Origin: Paenibacillus sp. 1_12
GTDB taxonomy: Bacteria; Bacillota; Bacilli; Paenibacillales; NBRC-103111
Reading direction: 5' to 3'
Assembly (NCBI RefSeq): GCF_900114475.1
Contig: NZ_FOTE01000009.1
Span: 62,001 to 126,000, forward strand
DNA length: 64,000 nucleotides
The notes beneath the pieces are model-generated. The model made no database searches. It was not told the DNA's origin and saw nothing but the letters and a program-made list of their open reading frames with translations. This document shows, piece after piece, positions 1 to 9,300 of the stretch. A program made the translations under genes and the position numbers. Numbering within the stretch: the first letter of the stretch is position 1; each line of letters opens with the position of its first letter.

Positions 1-1
1 C

Positions 2-115
2 AAGCAAATCCACCAACTGCCAGCATCCATAAACACCCATCAGCTGCGATTGGTTATCGAGACGACCAACGGGAGCATGCACGCGGAAGTCATTGAAATA
101 CGTGTCTATGGTTAA
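2..115 (+). CDS. C-terminal end of a surface or carbohydrate-binding protein (partial)
   Basis: Only the last 37 codons lie in the window, read in frame 2 to a TAA at 113-115. The tail LRLVIETTNG followed by AEVIEIRVYG has the shape of the closing beta strands of a galactose-binding-like (F5/8 type C, CBM-like) domain, where the final strand often ends EIRVYG. This fits a secreted or surface glycan-active protein, but the rest of the gene is outside the window, so product and length are unknown. The family call is inference from a short tail. Confidence 0.5.
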   Translation, partial: KQIHQLPASINTHQLRLVIETTNGSMHAEVIEIRVYG

Positions 116-124
116 TTCATAAAT

Positions 125-226
125 AAGGCTGTCCCCATGCAAAGCACCAGCTGTAACCCGAAAGATAGACGCTTTGAAAAAGTATCCTTACGGGTCACAG
201 TTCAGCATATGCTGGAGGACAGCCTT
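125..226. terminator. Long-range inverted repeat, probable shared terminator
   Basis: AAGGCTGTCC at 125-134 is the exact complement of GGACAGCCTT at 217-226, followed by a T run on the plus strand. Inside lies a second partial pairing (GCTGTAACCCG with CGGGTCACAG). It sits between the end of the plus-strand partial gene and the end of the minus-strand HD-GYP gene, so it may serve both. The long apical region (about 80 bases) is unusual for a simple intrinsic terminator. Confidence 0.5.
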
Positions 227-235
227 TTTATCTGC

Positions 236-1258
236 TTATACCTTAAGCAGCTTCTCGATATATAAAGACGGCTCCTGACTAAGATCAATAAAGCCACCTT
301 CGACTTCAACTAACGGATTCACCGGATTCTTATCATTCAACATTACGATTCTACCTTGCTGACCATCTGATAGAATTACCTCGCATCCTATCAAATAAAT
401 CATCAGCTTTTCCATAAAGCTATGCACGACAAGAGGATCCATGGCCCCATAGGCATGTACCCACATGTTTCTTAATACCTCATACAAAGGCAGCTCTTCC
501 CTGTAAGCTCTTTTCGAGGTCATCGCATGAAACACATCCGCAACAGCCACAATTTTACTCCATGGATCCATCTCGGAGCCTTTGATGCCGGAAGGATATC
601 CACTGCCGTCTTCGCGTTCATGATGCTGCAAGGCTACAAGAGCAACTCGAGTGTCCACTTCGGATTGACTCATCAAGCAGGCGTAGCCAAGCTCAGGATG
701 ACGCTTCATTTGTTCATACTCCTCACTCAGCAAACGTCCAGGCTTCTGCAAAATAACAGGGGAAACAAATAGCTTACCCACATCATGCAGCATCCCTGCC
801 ATCGCCAGTCGAGGAATCTCATCCTCCGGAAGCTGCATCCATCTTCCGATCATCGCAGCCATCATCGCTACGCCCGCGCTATGTCGATACGTATAATCAT
901 CTACCTGCTGGATATTGAGCATAAATCCAATAATCCCAAAGTCTTTGGACAGGTCACATAGGGAAGGAAGTATGGTTTGCTTGATCTTCTCAAATGGAAT
1001 GTAGCCACTGTGCTCGATTTCTGCAAAAATCTGCTTTACTTCCAGTACGGACTGATCCATAATCTGTTCCATTTCATCTAATGCCGGTTCCAGATCCTCT
1101 TGGCTGAGATGAATACAGTGTTCCAACAGCAAACGGCTTGATCTCTCATTAAGCAGCGTCGATGCGGGAAGCAGCAGAGCACTCTGGGATGTATAAATAT
1201 CCTTTTTAATTCTCCGCCCTTTAAACGCATCGAAAGAATCGGATTTTTTCTTAGATAT
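236..1258 (-). CDS. HD-GYP domain protein, probable c-di-GMP phosphodiesterase
   Basis: Hydrolyses cyclic-di-GMP in the cytoplasm if active. In the 340-residue reading chosen here the HD-GYP signature is complete: a His at about 126, LHDVGK with the HD pair at about 158-159, an HHE at about 212, GSGYPSG at about 218-224, and the following ADVFHAMTS stretch. The N-terminus (AFKGRRIKKDIYTSQSALLL) matches the short leader domain common in this family and is lost if the first conventional start (TTG at 1132) is used. The reading frame stays open upstream to a stop at 1274-1276. The best start is ATA at 1256-1258, reading M-S-K-K-K, about 8 bases after GAGGGGG. ATA is a very rare start; a substitution from ATG or a sequence error is possible. 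It is the second gene behind the c-di-GMP riboswitch, so the enzyme may be controlled by its own substrate. Confidence 0.88.
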   Translation of the reverse strand: MSKKKSDSFDAFKGRRIKKDIYTSQSALLLPASTLLNERSSRLLLEHCIHLSQEDLEPALDEMEQIMDQSVLEVKQIFAEIEHSGYIPFEKIKQTILPSLCDLSKDFGIIGFMLNIQQVDDYTYRHSAGVAMMAAMIGRWMQLPEDEIPRLAMAGMLHDVGKLFVSPVILQKPGRLLSEEYEQMKRHPELGYACLMSQSEVDTRVALVALQHHEREDGSGYPSGIKGSEMDPWSKIVAVADVFHAMTSKRAYREELPLYEVLRNMWVHAYGAMDPLVVHSFMEKLMIYLIGCEVILSDGQQGRIVMLNDKNPVNPLVEVEGGFIDLSQEPSLYIEKLLKV

Positions 1259-1329
1259 GACTTTTCCCCCTCTTTAACCTGCATTGGTCAGATTCGCTTC
1301 CAAGTAGCTTCGACCTTGTCCTCCTTCCA

Positions 1330-3180
1330 TCAGGGAGTTCGCAGCTGCTGCATGATCCAGAATTTATCTATGGTCTGATTCTCGATGGCATCTAGTAAAT
1401 CGACGCAAAAGTTATCGATGCATACGCGACCCGAAAACATTTTGCGAATCATGATCTTTTCTCTCGATTTCAATTGCGACAAGGAGCCGGTAACCCCCCC
1501 CACAATTGAAGCCGATATCATGCCGTCTGCCTCCAATCGGGAGCCTCTACACACAGCATCATTGTGATAAAATATAATGTTGTCTACAGAACGGAGTTCA
1601 CTTTGCAGCACGCCTTCCTTGCGGATTAGAATATCTCCTTGTGACTGCAGCATAGAAAGATGGCATTGATCGATATCAATTTGCACGTTGGTTTCTTTCA
1701 TGTTGTTAATCTTTTCGACGGTTTTTTTTAGATCCTGAATCAGGCTAAGCCAAATCTCTTCGGAACCCTGCGAATACATTTTTGATAAATCAGAGAAAAT
1801 TTGCAGCTTATCAATCAAATACTGCCAGGCTTCTTGATCCTGGACAGGTATGCTGTGAACATTGGTGAGCAGCTTATGGATCAACTGTGGTATTTCCTTG
1901 AATTTATTATCGACCAGCAATTTGACAACTTGACCGAAAGCCGCATTTTGGCCTTTCTGCCTGACCTGATCGGTTAACAGCTTGGCGGCTTCCATCAACA
2001 GCGTCAGCTTCACGGACAATGCCTGTGAGCCTTCCCCAATACGAACGATCCTTTCACCACAGTAACCTGCGAACAGCTTGCTTTTAACAACATTGCCTTT
2101 AACAATGATGCTTCCCGTAGCTGTCAGCACGGCATTATACACACAGCCAACCACATAAATATTGCCGAGCGCTTCAATCGTCATATTTTCCGTTACATCC
2201 CCATATACCATCACATCCCCAGAGAAAACAATATTCCCAGTGCTTAGATTAACGTCACCCGAAACGATGTAAGCGGTTGAAATATCCAAATATAAAATCT
2301 GGGTACCGGTTACCCGCGGCCTGCCTTCTTTCATAGCAACAAAAGTATCGTCACGTAGTTCGACATGTTCTCTGGCTGCAATGATTACGTCATGCGGTTT
2401 GGGGGGAATCACCAATTGACGGTACACATTGTAGCCTGTAATACCTTCTATAAGCGGAATTTTTCGGGCAATAACCTGACCTTTACGTACAGAGGGAATT
2501 TTGAGCGAGTTTCGATAATCAATTCCACCATCGACCTCCATGAAGCTTCTTTCTACCCCTTCGGTGAAAAACAGCTCCATTCGTGCATCCTTACCCGGTA
2601 CAGGGTAGCTGCCTTGAGCAACGAGGACAGGTTTAAAGGTAGGTGTCTGCAGCTCTTGATAAATACTCCCGATATCCAGATTGTGCGAAATCGATTGAAG
2701 GGCCAACTCCTGTGTCACATCAGCCAGCTCCAATTTTTGGATCAGCTCTCCAGTCTCCCGATCCAGCTCAAGTGTCACTTTAGAAGCCGGCTCTGTATTT
2801 TTCAACCTGGGTTGAACGAGCTCCGTTTGACGTACAATCAGGAACGCCTTCATCTGATCCTCAGATACAAGAATCTGAAACAAGGGCTCCGCTTCCGCTC
2901 TCCATTCGATTCGGTCATTACCCCTGACAGTATAAGGGCCCTCTACCACTTGGTCGTTAATGATTAAGCTTATCGGGTATCTGGCTTCGATAACAGGCAG
3001 AGCAGCCTTCGCCGTGTCCACTTGAACATGGATGTTGTCATTATGGACCCATATCCAATTCGTATCGTCGTTGCTGCTTATAGGAGCCTTTATCGATTTA
3101 GAGGCAGGTTTATTGACATTAGCAGCAGACGTCGGTTGGGACAGTTTCATGTTCTCCGTTTCTTTGATTGGAATGGTCAT
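1330..3180 (-). CDS. FapA / DUF342 family protein
   Basis: A 616-residue protein of the FapA (DUF342) family. The central part (about residues 270-375) is a run of short Gly-rich beta-helix repeats (VSGDVNLSTGNIVFSGDVMV, then YGDVTENM, VVGCVYNA, IVKGNVV), the hallmark of the family. A mostly helical segment (about 400-510) and a second beta stretch follow. FapA proteins are linked to flagellar assembly, polar localisation or surface signalling in several bacteria; the biochemical role is not settled. The start is placed at ATG 3180, preceded by AAGGAAGAAGAGG. An ATG 18 bases further upstream has a weaker site. It is first in a two-gene unit with the HD-GYP gene, under a c-di-GMP riboswitch, which ties it to motile-sessile control. 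Confidence 0.85.
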   Translation of the reverse strand: MTIPIKETENMKLSQPTSAANVNKPASKSIKAPISSNDDTNWIWVHNDNIHVQVDTAKAALPVIEARYPISLIINDQVVEGPYTVRGNDRIEWRAEAEPLFQILVSEDQMKAFLIVRQTELVQPRLKNTEPASKVTLELDRETGELIQKLELADVTQELALQSISHNLDIGSIYQELQTPTFKPVLVAQGSYPVPGKDARMELFFTEGVERSFMEVDGGIDYRNSLKIPSVRKGQVIARKIPLIEGITGYNVYRQLVIPPKPHDVIIAAREHVELRDDTFVAMKEGRPRVTGTQILYLDISTAYIVSGDVNLSTGNIVFSGDVMVYGDVTENMTIEALGNIYVVGCVYNAVLTATGSIIVKGNVVKSKLFAGYCGERIVRIGEGSQALSVKLTLLMEAAKLLTDQVRQKGQNAAFGQVVKLLVDNKFKEIPQLIHKLLTNVHSIPVQDQEAWQYLIDKLQIFSDLSKMYSQGSEEIWLSLIQDLKKTVEKINNMKETNVQIDIDQCHLSMLQSQGDILIRKEGVLQSELRSVDNIIFYHNDAVCRGSRLEADGMISASIVGGVTGSLSQLKSREKIMIRKMFSGRVCIDNFCVDLLDAIENQTIDKFWIMQQLRTP

Positions 3181-3211
3181 CCTCTTCTTCCTTTCCATTA
3201 CCCGAATTCAC

Positions 3212-3249
3212 AAAAAAAGACACCCTCCCGGATTAACGGGAAAGATGTC
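3212..3249 (-). terminator. Intrinsic terminator of the c-di-GMP riboswitch
   Basis: On the minus strand GACATCTTTCCCG pairs with CGGGAGGGTGTC around the loop TTAAT and is followed by seven T residues (3212-3218). It lies about 34 bases downstream of the aptamer and about 30 bases before the FapA start, the standard arrangement for a transcription-terminating expression platform. Confidence 0.85.
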
Positions 3250-3282
3250 TCATACACTAAGCTCATCCGTATTCTCCCATTT

Positions 3283-3361
3283 TCGGTGGCATGGCGACCA
3301 TAGAAATATCTTCTTTAGGTCCATTGCTTTGCGTCCTTGCCTTTCAGCAAGTTTGCCTTTA
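3283..3361 (-). promoter_or_regulatory. Cyclic-di-GMP-I (GEMM) riboswitch aptamer
   Basis: Read on the minus strand, the segment has the conserved core of the class I c-di-GMP aptamer: AAGGCAAAC, a GAAA tetraloop-type hairpin (CTTGCTGAAAGGCAAG), then GGACGCAAAGC, ACCTAAAG in the receptor position, and a closing TGGTCGCCATGCCACCG resembling the GGTAGCNGGGTTACCG of the family. The order and spacing follow the Vibrio Vc2 aptamer. Together with the terminator downstream it should switch transcription of the FapA and HD-GYP genes in response to c-di-GMP. Whether ligand turns expression on or off cannot be decided by eye. Confidence 0.9.
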
Positions 3362-3618
3362 TCGTATGTGAGTAATTGTTGCAAAAAGATGTGAAAATAT
3401 AACTAATATCATTTAGAACTAACTACCTGTAAAATATTTACAAATTAATTCTAAAGAACCAATATAACCATGATTATATGACTAAATAGTAACATTTGAA
3501 TACCAGTTTTACAATTCATTTCTATAAAAATCGGGATTTTTTTGTCGATTCTGCGCGATGAATTAGTACCATGTAGGTATCCTAACATCCTCTTGGAAGC
3601 ATTCGTGGAATTACGTAA
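3362..3618. other. AT-rich spacer upstream of the riboswitch
   Basis: No gene is seen. The segment separates the riboswitch leader from the 3' end of the sugar kinase gene and must hold the promoter for the riboswitch transcript. Several AT-rich hexamers resemble -10 boxes (for example TACGAT just before the aptamer), but no pair with proper spacing is convincing. Confidence 0.5.
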
Positions 3619-4617
3619 TCAATCCTCCAGCCTTTCAAGCTCCTCCATTGTTGGCAAAGCGGCAAACACACCGTGACGCGTTGTCGTCATAGCGCCTGCC
3701 TTATTGGCAAAAGAAAAGATCGAGCGAACCTGCTCCTCATCGTTTAATATCGTTTCGATCTGCTCTGGAGTCACTCCACGCTCTGCAAGCTTGAGCAGCA
3801 TGGCACCGACAAAGCTGTCCCCTGCTCCTGAGGGATCAATCGATTTGACCCGGATGCCCGGAATCGAGGTCATGGCCTGTCGGGTGATTACACAGCAGCC
3901 ATATTCCCCAAGCGTTACAACAACTGCCTTTGCCCCCATCTCCAGCAGCTGCTGGACACCCTCTGCGGGTTCAAGACCTGTAAGTATCGCCGCTTCTTCC
4001 TCATTGACCTTCACGATGTCGGCAGTCCCGATATGGATCCTCAGGTCCTGCCTCATCGTTACTTCATCCGGCCATAAATCGGCACTCGAATTCGGACAGC
4101 AGCACGTTAGACCACCTGCCGCCTTAATTCGGCGCGCAGCTGCCAAAGCCGATGTCTGCGACAGCTCCTTCTTCAGAGGAGCAGACCCATAGTGATACAC
4201 GGCAACGTCATCCAGCCATGTATCATCGAAATCTGCCGTCTTCCGATTCGTATCCATCACATCCGTCACACAGTCTGACGCCATCTTGTCCCCAGACTCT
4301 TGCTCATTCTCTTCGCACTGTCCAGTCCAAGCCTTGCTGTCTATGCCCATATTCATGCCGACGAGTGCGGCCTCAACTCCAGCAGCCTCCAGCTCGTTGC
4401 GTAAATATAACCCGGACGCGTCGCTCCCGATCTTTCCGATATATCGGGAGTCGCCTCCAAGCTTCGCTATCGCCGCCGCCACATAGGCAGGTGTTCCTCC
4501 ACTTGCCAGCTGACCCAGAGATGCCATCCCAGTAGGCTGTCTATGCTCTTCCATTCTATATTCAGAAGTCCATAACTCATCGAAGCAAACTATTTTTTTG
4601 GGTCTCAATGCAAACAT
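3619..4617 (-). CDS. PfkB family carbohydrate kinase
   Basis: A 332-residue ribokinase/fructokinase-like enzyme that phosphorylates a sugar or nucleoside with ATP. The N-terminal substrate motif (GGTPAYVAAAIAKLGG, residues 40-55) and the C-terminal signature DPSGAGDSFVGA (261-272, catalytic Asp about 267 and the GAGD anion hole) are both intact. An acidic hydrophilic stretch at about residues 100-130 is longer than in typical fructokinases. Start is ATG 4617; a GGAGG lies about 12 bases upstream, rather far. The gene stands alone, with no terminator recognised downstream. Fructokinase is the most likely activity, but the substrate cannot be read from sequence alone. Confidence 0.85.
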   Translation of the reverse strand: MFALRPKKIVCFDELWTSEYRMEEHRQPTGMASLGQLASGGTPAYVAAAIAKLGGDSRYIGKIGSDASGLYLRNELEAAGVEAALVGMNMGIDSKAWTGQCEENEQESGDKMASDCVTDVMDTNRKTADFDDTWLDDVAVYHYGSAPLKKELSQTSALAAARRIKAAGGLTCCCPNSSADLWPDEVTMRQDLRIHIGTADIVKVNEEEAAILTGLEPAEGVQQLLEMGAKAVVVTLGEYGCCVITRQAMTSIPGIRVKSIDPSGAGDSFVGAMLLKLAERGVTPEQIETILNDEEQVRSIFSFANKAGAMTTTRHGVFAALPTMEELERLED

Positions 4618-4870
4618 ATAGATGCATAGCCTCCAAGATTACTTTTTTTATAAAATAAATTAGGTCTTAAGAACCTCAAGTTTAACTAATCATAGCATAA
4701 AACGTTACCAAAGGCACAAGCCAAGCCTATCTTTTTTGATGTTCCTAAATCTTACATCACACAATAGGAGGCAACATTGACAACCGGATCAAACCATAGT
4801 ACGATTTGGACGAACCAAGTCACAGGTAGACCTTACCTGCATTTTCGTAAAAATAAGGGAGACCGACTGC

Positions 4871-5242
4871 ATGCCTTATTTGCGTTTCAAAGGATTTTCC
4901 AACGAATATCTTCACTCCGTTGCTCCTCGTTTAGTAGAGGAATTTGCCCAGCTTGTTCATATCGACAAGAGTATGGTCAAGATTGAGACCTTGCTCACTG
5001 AAGCTATCACACAGGTGCCGCTCAGTCTGGAAATTTTGTTATTTCCCAGAAAACAAGAGGTACACGACGCCGTAGCAGCCAGATTTAATCAGATCCTGCG
5101 GGAGTCCGGCTATGAGCACGTTCATATCTTTTTTATTTTGTTGAGTCCCTATGTGTATTATAAAAACGGTGAGCCGATAGCCCAACGTCAAGCTGATGAG
5201 GACACCGAAATGGCCTTTAAGCACACATTAAAACGATCTTGA
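4871..5242 (+). CDS. DUF1904 family protein
   Basis: A 123-residue protein beginning MPYLRFKGF, with the small alpha/beta pattern of the DUF1904 family (tautomerase-like fold). The start ATG 4871 is preceded by AAGGGAGA at a good distance. The role of the family is unknown. Conserved-looking parts are the first strand (LRFKG) and the VKIETLL and VHIFFILL strands. It faces the sugar kinase gene divergently and is followed by a strong terminator, so it is probably monocistronic. An overlapping upstream reading frame with a perfect ribosome-binding site is discussed in the findings. Confidence 0.7.
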   Translation: MPYLRFKGFSNEYLHSVAPRLVEEFAQLVHIDKSMVKIETLLTEAITQVPLSLEILLFPRKQEVHDAVAARFNQILRESGYEHVHIFFILLSPYVYYKNGEPIAQRQADEDTEMAFKHTLKRS

Positions 5243-5281
5243 ATAAGCAGGTTTTTGCAACGTTACTGTTTATATGTTAAT

Positions 5282-5326
5282 AAAAACGATTGTCCATTTC
5301 CTTTCAGGAGCTGCGCAATCGTTTTT
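5282..5326. terminator. Intrinsic terminator, usable from both strands
   Basis: AAAAACGATTG (5282-5292) pairs exactly with CAATCGTTTTT (5316-5326). The A and T flanks allow termination in both directions, serving the DUF1904 gene and the convergent alpha/beta hydrolase gene. Confidence 0.85.
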
Positions 5327-5376
5327 CTATTTGATTATGGAAACGTATCCAGCTTGCAGCAGACCTATATGTACAG

Positions 5377-6117
5377 CTATTTCATCTGCGCTTGCAGCCA
5401 CCGGACAAGCTGATCGCTGGTGAAGCTCCACTGATCAGCAGCCGTAATCCGAGCATTCCCATCTCCTTTCTGTGGACCATAACTGCCAAATTGAGCATGA
5501 TTGCCACCGGCAATTTCCACATAGCGTGTCTGCTCAGGCAAATAAGCCTTGGCCTGCTCAAGAGCGGTTTGATTCAGTACGCCGTCCTCTGAACCAAATA
5601 ATGATAGCACGGGTAGTCCGGCTTGACGTAAGCTTCCTGCTTCATCCGGATATGAGGCGAGAAAAAACACTCCCTTCAGCTGCTTGGCATGCTTCACCGC
5701 GTAACGCGCTGCCATTACACCGCCAAGTGAGTGCCCGCCTATAACAAATGCTCGTTCTGGGGACGCCTCCATAATTTCAGCCGCCCTGTTTACTCCAAGC
5801 ACAGCCAAATTTAGAGGCATTTTAACTATCCATGTACGAAAACCTTCATGTGCAAGCAGCTGCGCTAGAGGTGCATAGCTTTCTGGACGAACCAATGCTC
5901 CGGGATACAGGACCACATCCGTCTGCATGTCTACTGATGGCTCGAATAGAATCCGGTCTTTATGATCCGTAACCTTAACCCCGCTGCTGTCTCTCATCGC
6001 TTCGAGTCCTGCAAATGCTGGCGGATATGGCTTCAGATAGACTCCAGCCGCTATAGCAAGCATCAAGACTAACACTATAGTGACCGTCCATATCGTCTTT
6101 GGGGCTCTTAGCTTCAT
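5377..6117 (-). CDS. Membrane-anchored alpha/beta hydrolase
   Basis: A 246-residue protein with one N-terminal membrane segment (about residues 9-28), then an extracytoplasmic alpha/beta-hydrolase domain. The nucleophile elbow GGHSLGG places Ser at 130. FGSEDGVL supplies the Asp (about 178) and GGNHAQFG the His (about 209). The short fold resembles the Abhydrolase_5 group. Start ATG 6117 follows GAGGTCTGACC. The substrate is unknown; small esters or lipids at the cell surface are possible. Its 3' end converges on the DUF1904 gene with a shared terminator between. Confidence 0.8.
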   Translation of the reverse strand: MKLRAPKTIWTVTIVLVLMLAIAAGVYLKPYPPAFAGLEAMRDSSGVKVTDHKDRILFEPSVDMQTDVVLYPGALVRPESYAPLAQLLAHEGFRTWIVKMPLNLAVLGVNRAAEIMEASPERAFVIGGHSLGGVMAARYAVKHAKQLKGVFFLASYPDEAGSLRQAGLPVLSLFGSEDGVLNQTALEQAKAYLPEQTRYVEIAGGNHAQFGSYGPQKGDGNARITAADQWSFTSDQLVRWLQAQMK

Positions 6118-6330
6118 GGTCAGACCTCAATTCTTTACATATATTTACGTTCTATTCTTTATTTTACCCATTTATTCAAGCTTTCTGCAGGCAGCGCAAA
6201 CAACCGGAAGCCTAATGGCTCCGGAATATGCTGTCTATATTGTGCTTATATGCGCGCTTACCAACTCTTCCTTCAATTAAACTTATCAAACCTATCGTAC
6301 TCATCCGCTGTTGGCCACCGTCAGCTGGTC

Positions 6331-9300
6331 CTAGTCTAGAATACGCAGCTCTCTGGCCCGTGCTATCGCCTGTGCTCTTCGTTTGATCCCCAGCTTGCTG
6401 TAGATATTGAACACGTGGTTTTTAACAGTCCCTTCTGTTAGGCCAAAATGAAGAGCGATTTCCTTGTTCGATAAACCGGAGGACAACACTCGTAAAATCT
6501 CGACTTCACGGGCTGTCAGCGAATCTATCAGTGGCTGTGCAGCATAGTCCTCCATTACATTATGGTTATCCACCTCAGCTTCCGCAGCTGCTGCTTCCAT
6601 GCGAGGCGCACCCAGTGATTCCAAATAAACCATTCGAGAGAATAGCATGTCGAGCACATCCAGCATTTCCTCCCTAAATACAGATGAAGCCAGATTGTTT
6701 TCCAAGTAAAGGATATAGGGATGCCGCATTCCCGGATGAGGGAGCGTCATGCACAATATGGAGCGCGGCATACTCTCGCGAATGTAAGGATCTGTAAAGT
6801 ATGGACTTGAGGTAGCATCAGCCAGTACGATCCGCTCATCCGTCCGAACCACATAACGGACAATCGATGCAGCGAAAGCATCCTGCTCTGCCTCATGGAG
6901 GGTATGGTTTCCTGAAGCCGCCTCTATGGTGAACAGCACCTCTTCAACACTGCTCATCTTTAGCACATATCCTTTTCCTGCACCCGCATAGTGAATCGCT
7001 GATTCCAGAAAACGCTCCATTGAACTGCTATTTCCTACGCCGCCAGGCCAACCAGCAGCCTTCCTCATTACCGATTCATCGATGTTTCTAAACAATAAAT
7101 ATTCCCGTTCATCCTCGTCCACTCCGTTTTCATCGATCAGCCTTTCACCTTGTGCGATCCACGATCGCAGCGGCTCTGACGAACCAACTGACTCCATATT
7201 TGCCGAAACATTTGCGAACGCAGACAGTCCGGAGTATTGTTCACAAAGCTGCCGGACCTTGGCTATAGCGCCCCAACGTGCATAAGCAGAGCATGCTTCT
7301 GCAAGAATGGCATCAGCAGCTTTCAATATTCCAGAGACCCGGTAGAAGCTGGACATCCGCTCGCAAACCAGAGCTTCAATCATCACATTACCTTCCTCAC
7401 GCGCAGCTGTCAGTGCATTCTCGTAACCTTCGGTCACAGCTAACTTATTGCCCTTGATTCGTATGGTTTCCGCCAATATCAGCAGATAAGCAGCGGACTG
7501 TTGTACATCATCCTCAGACCATTTTTTCATCGAGCGAAGCTGCTTGCCAAGCTCTGCGCGAATACTGTTCTGCTCTTCCGAGGGTGCCTCATCATAAAGC
7601 GCCGCCAACGAAAGCGATTGGTAAAAATGCTGTTTGCGCAGCTGGAACAAGGTGAGGTGTTTGGAATTAAACTTCGTACGTTTTACCCAGCCAAGCGCTT
7701 CACGATAAGATCTATTTAAGTAGGCTATCTGGATTTTACATGTACAAGCATAGAAAGCCTGGTTTTCTTGCGTCACATTGGAAAGCTCTCCGTTCATCAG
7801 CTCATCCAGCTCCATCCGAATTCCAGGCTTCCCTTCCAATTCAGCTATATAGCTGCGTGTGATTCGCAGCAAATTCCGTGTAACTTCATCAAGCATAGGC
7901 CAAGAAGTTGCTTCGTAGACCGATAGGCATGCTGACAGATCGCGCAAATCACCGGTATGATTGAGAATACTGAGTGATACTGAAAAGCCGGCAAAGGTCA
8001 GGTCCCCGGATTCCATTCCATAACGAGCTGATTTTTCAAAATGCTCTACAGCCTTGACAGGATTGCGGTATTGCTCAATGAGGCCTATTCCAAAATGCAG
8101 CCGGCATTTAAAGGTCGTATTCTCAAATTGCGCCGACAGCAGATAAGCACTCTCCATGAGTCGATAAGCAAAGCTGTAGTAATTAAATGCAATGCCCTGG
8201 ATCATGGCATAAGCAACGAGCATAAACGTAAAAGCTTCGTTATTTCCATGCTTCAGCCCATATCGAACGAACTTGGCATATAATACAGCAGCAACTTCGG
8301 GATTGGAAATAAAAGCAGATGCTGAGATAGCCATAACCAAATCGGATAATGCCTGGTGCATAGGATCGATATTGATTGGGAGCTCCTGCAGCTCTGCGCC
8401 TTTACGCTTCAATGCCCAGAACGTTCTAATCATTTCTTGTCCGAGTACGACTTTGGACGGCTTCGCGGAAATTCTCCAGCCCAGCTCCTCCAGTCCTTTC
8501 AATCCAACTGCTACAGCTGTATCTTCTTTCTTTAAATAGGCGTACATAGCTACCCGGATTAAATAAATACCGGAGCGCTGAAGCGGGTCCACGGTATCAT
8601 CCATCAAGCGCTGCAGCAGCTCCTCCGCACGGGTAGAGTGCCCACAAACGTATTCACATTCCGAAAGCTCCAACAGCAGCCTGTAAGCTAAAGGATCTGT
8701 TCCTGATTGATTCTCACCCAGCAGCAGCAGACCGGTTTCCAAAAAATGCTTTGCTACCGCATAAGCTATTGAAGCCTTTGATTTCAATCCTGCCTGAAGG
8801 TTATACTCGGCCAGCTTTCTTCGTTCAGTCTGATCCCTTATCTCATTGATCCCCAGATTCAAGTGATGAACGATATCAAAAAGTGCTTGCTCCTCATAAC
8901 CGGGCTTTGTCTGAAGCTGCAGCATATATCCGATCTTTCCGTGCAGGCTTGCCCGCGCCTCTTCGGGAACTACTGCATATGCCGCCTGTTGAATTCGGTC
9001 GTGCATGAAGCTGTACAATCGATCCTCAGCCTGGTCCAAAGCTGTCTCCGATTCCATAAACAACAGGCCCTCTTCCAACAGCGGGTGTATGAGCTCATAC
9101 ATCTCCTGAAGTGGCTTTTCACTTACCAGAGCCGCTGTTGATAAACGAAATCGCTGTCCCATCGCTCCTGCTATCCCAAGCAGATCAATCGTTTCAGGAG
9201 GAAGCGTACGGATACGTGCACCAATAAGCTGTAGCACATCCTGATCATCAGGCAGCTCGTTAATAATTCCCTCATCCCATGTCCATAAGGCTTGCTCAAC

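Noticed and set aside
1078-1284. Alternative frame starting at ATG 1284 upstream of the HD-GYP gene
   Set aside because: Its translation has no HD-GYP N-terminal pattern, whereas the other frame (ATA start) gives a typical N-terminus continuous with the HD-GYP core.
2365-2967. 200-codon plus-strand frame
   Set aside because: Antisense to the FapA gene, with no recognisable domain.
3022-3394. Plus-strand frames across the riboswitch
   Set aside because: They are reverse complements of FapA N-terminus and riboswitch aptamer and show no start signal.
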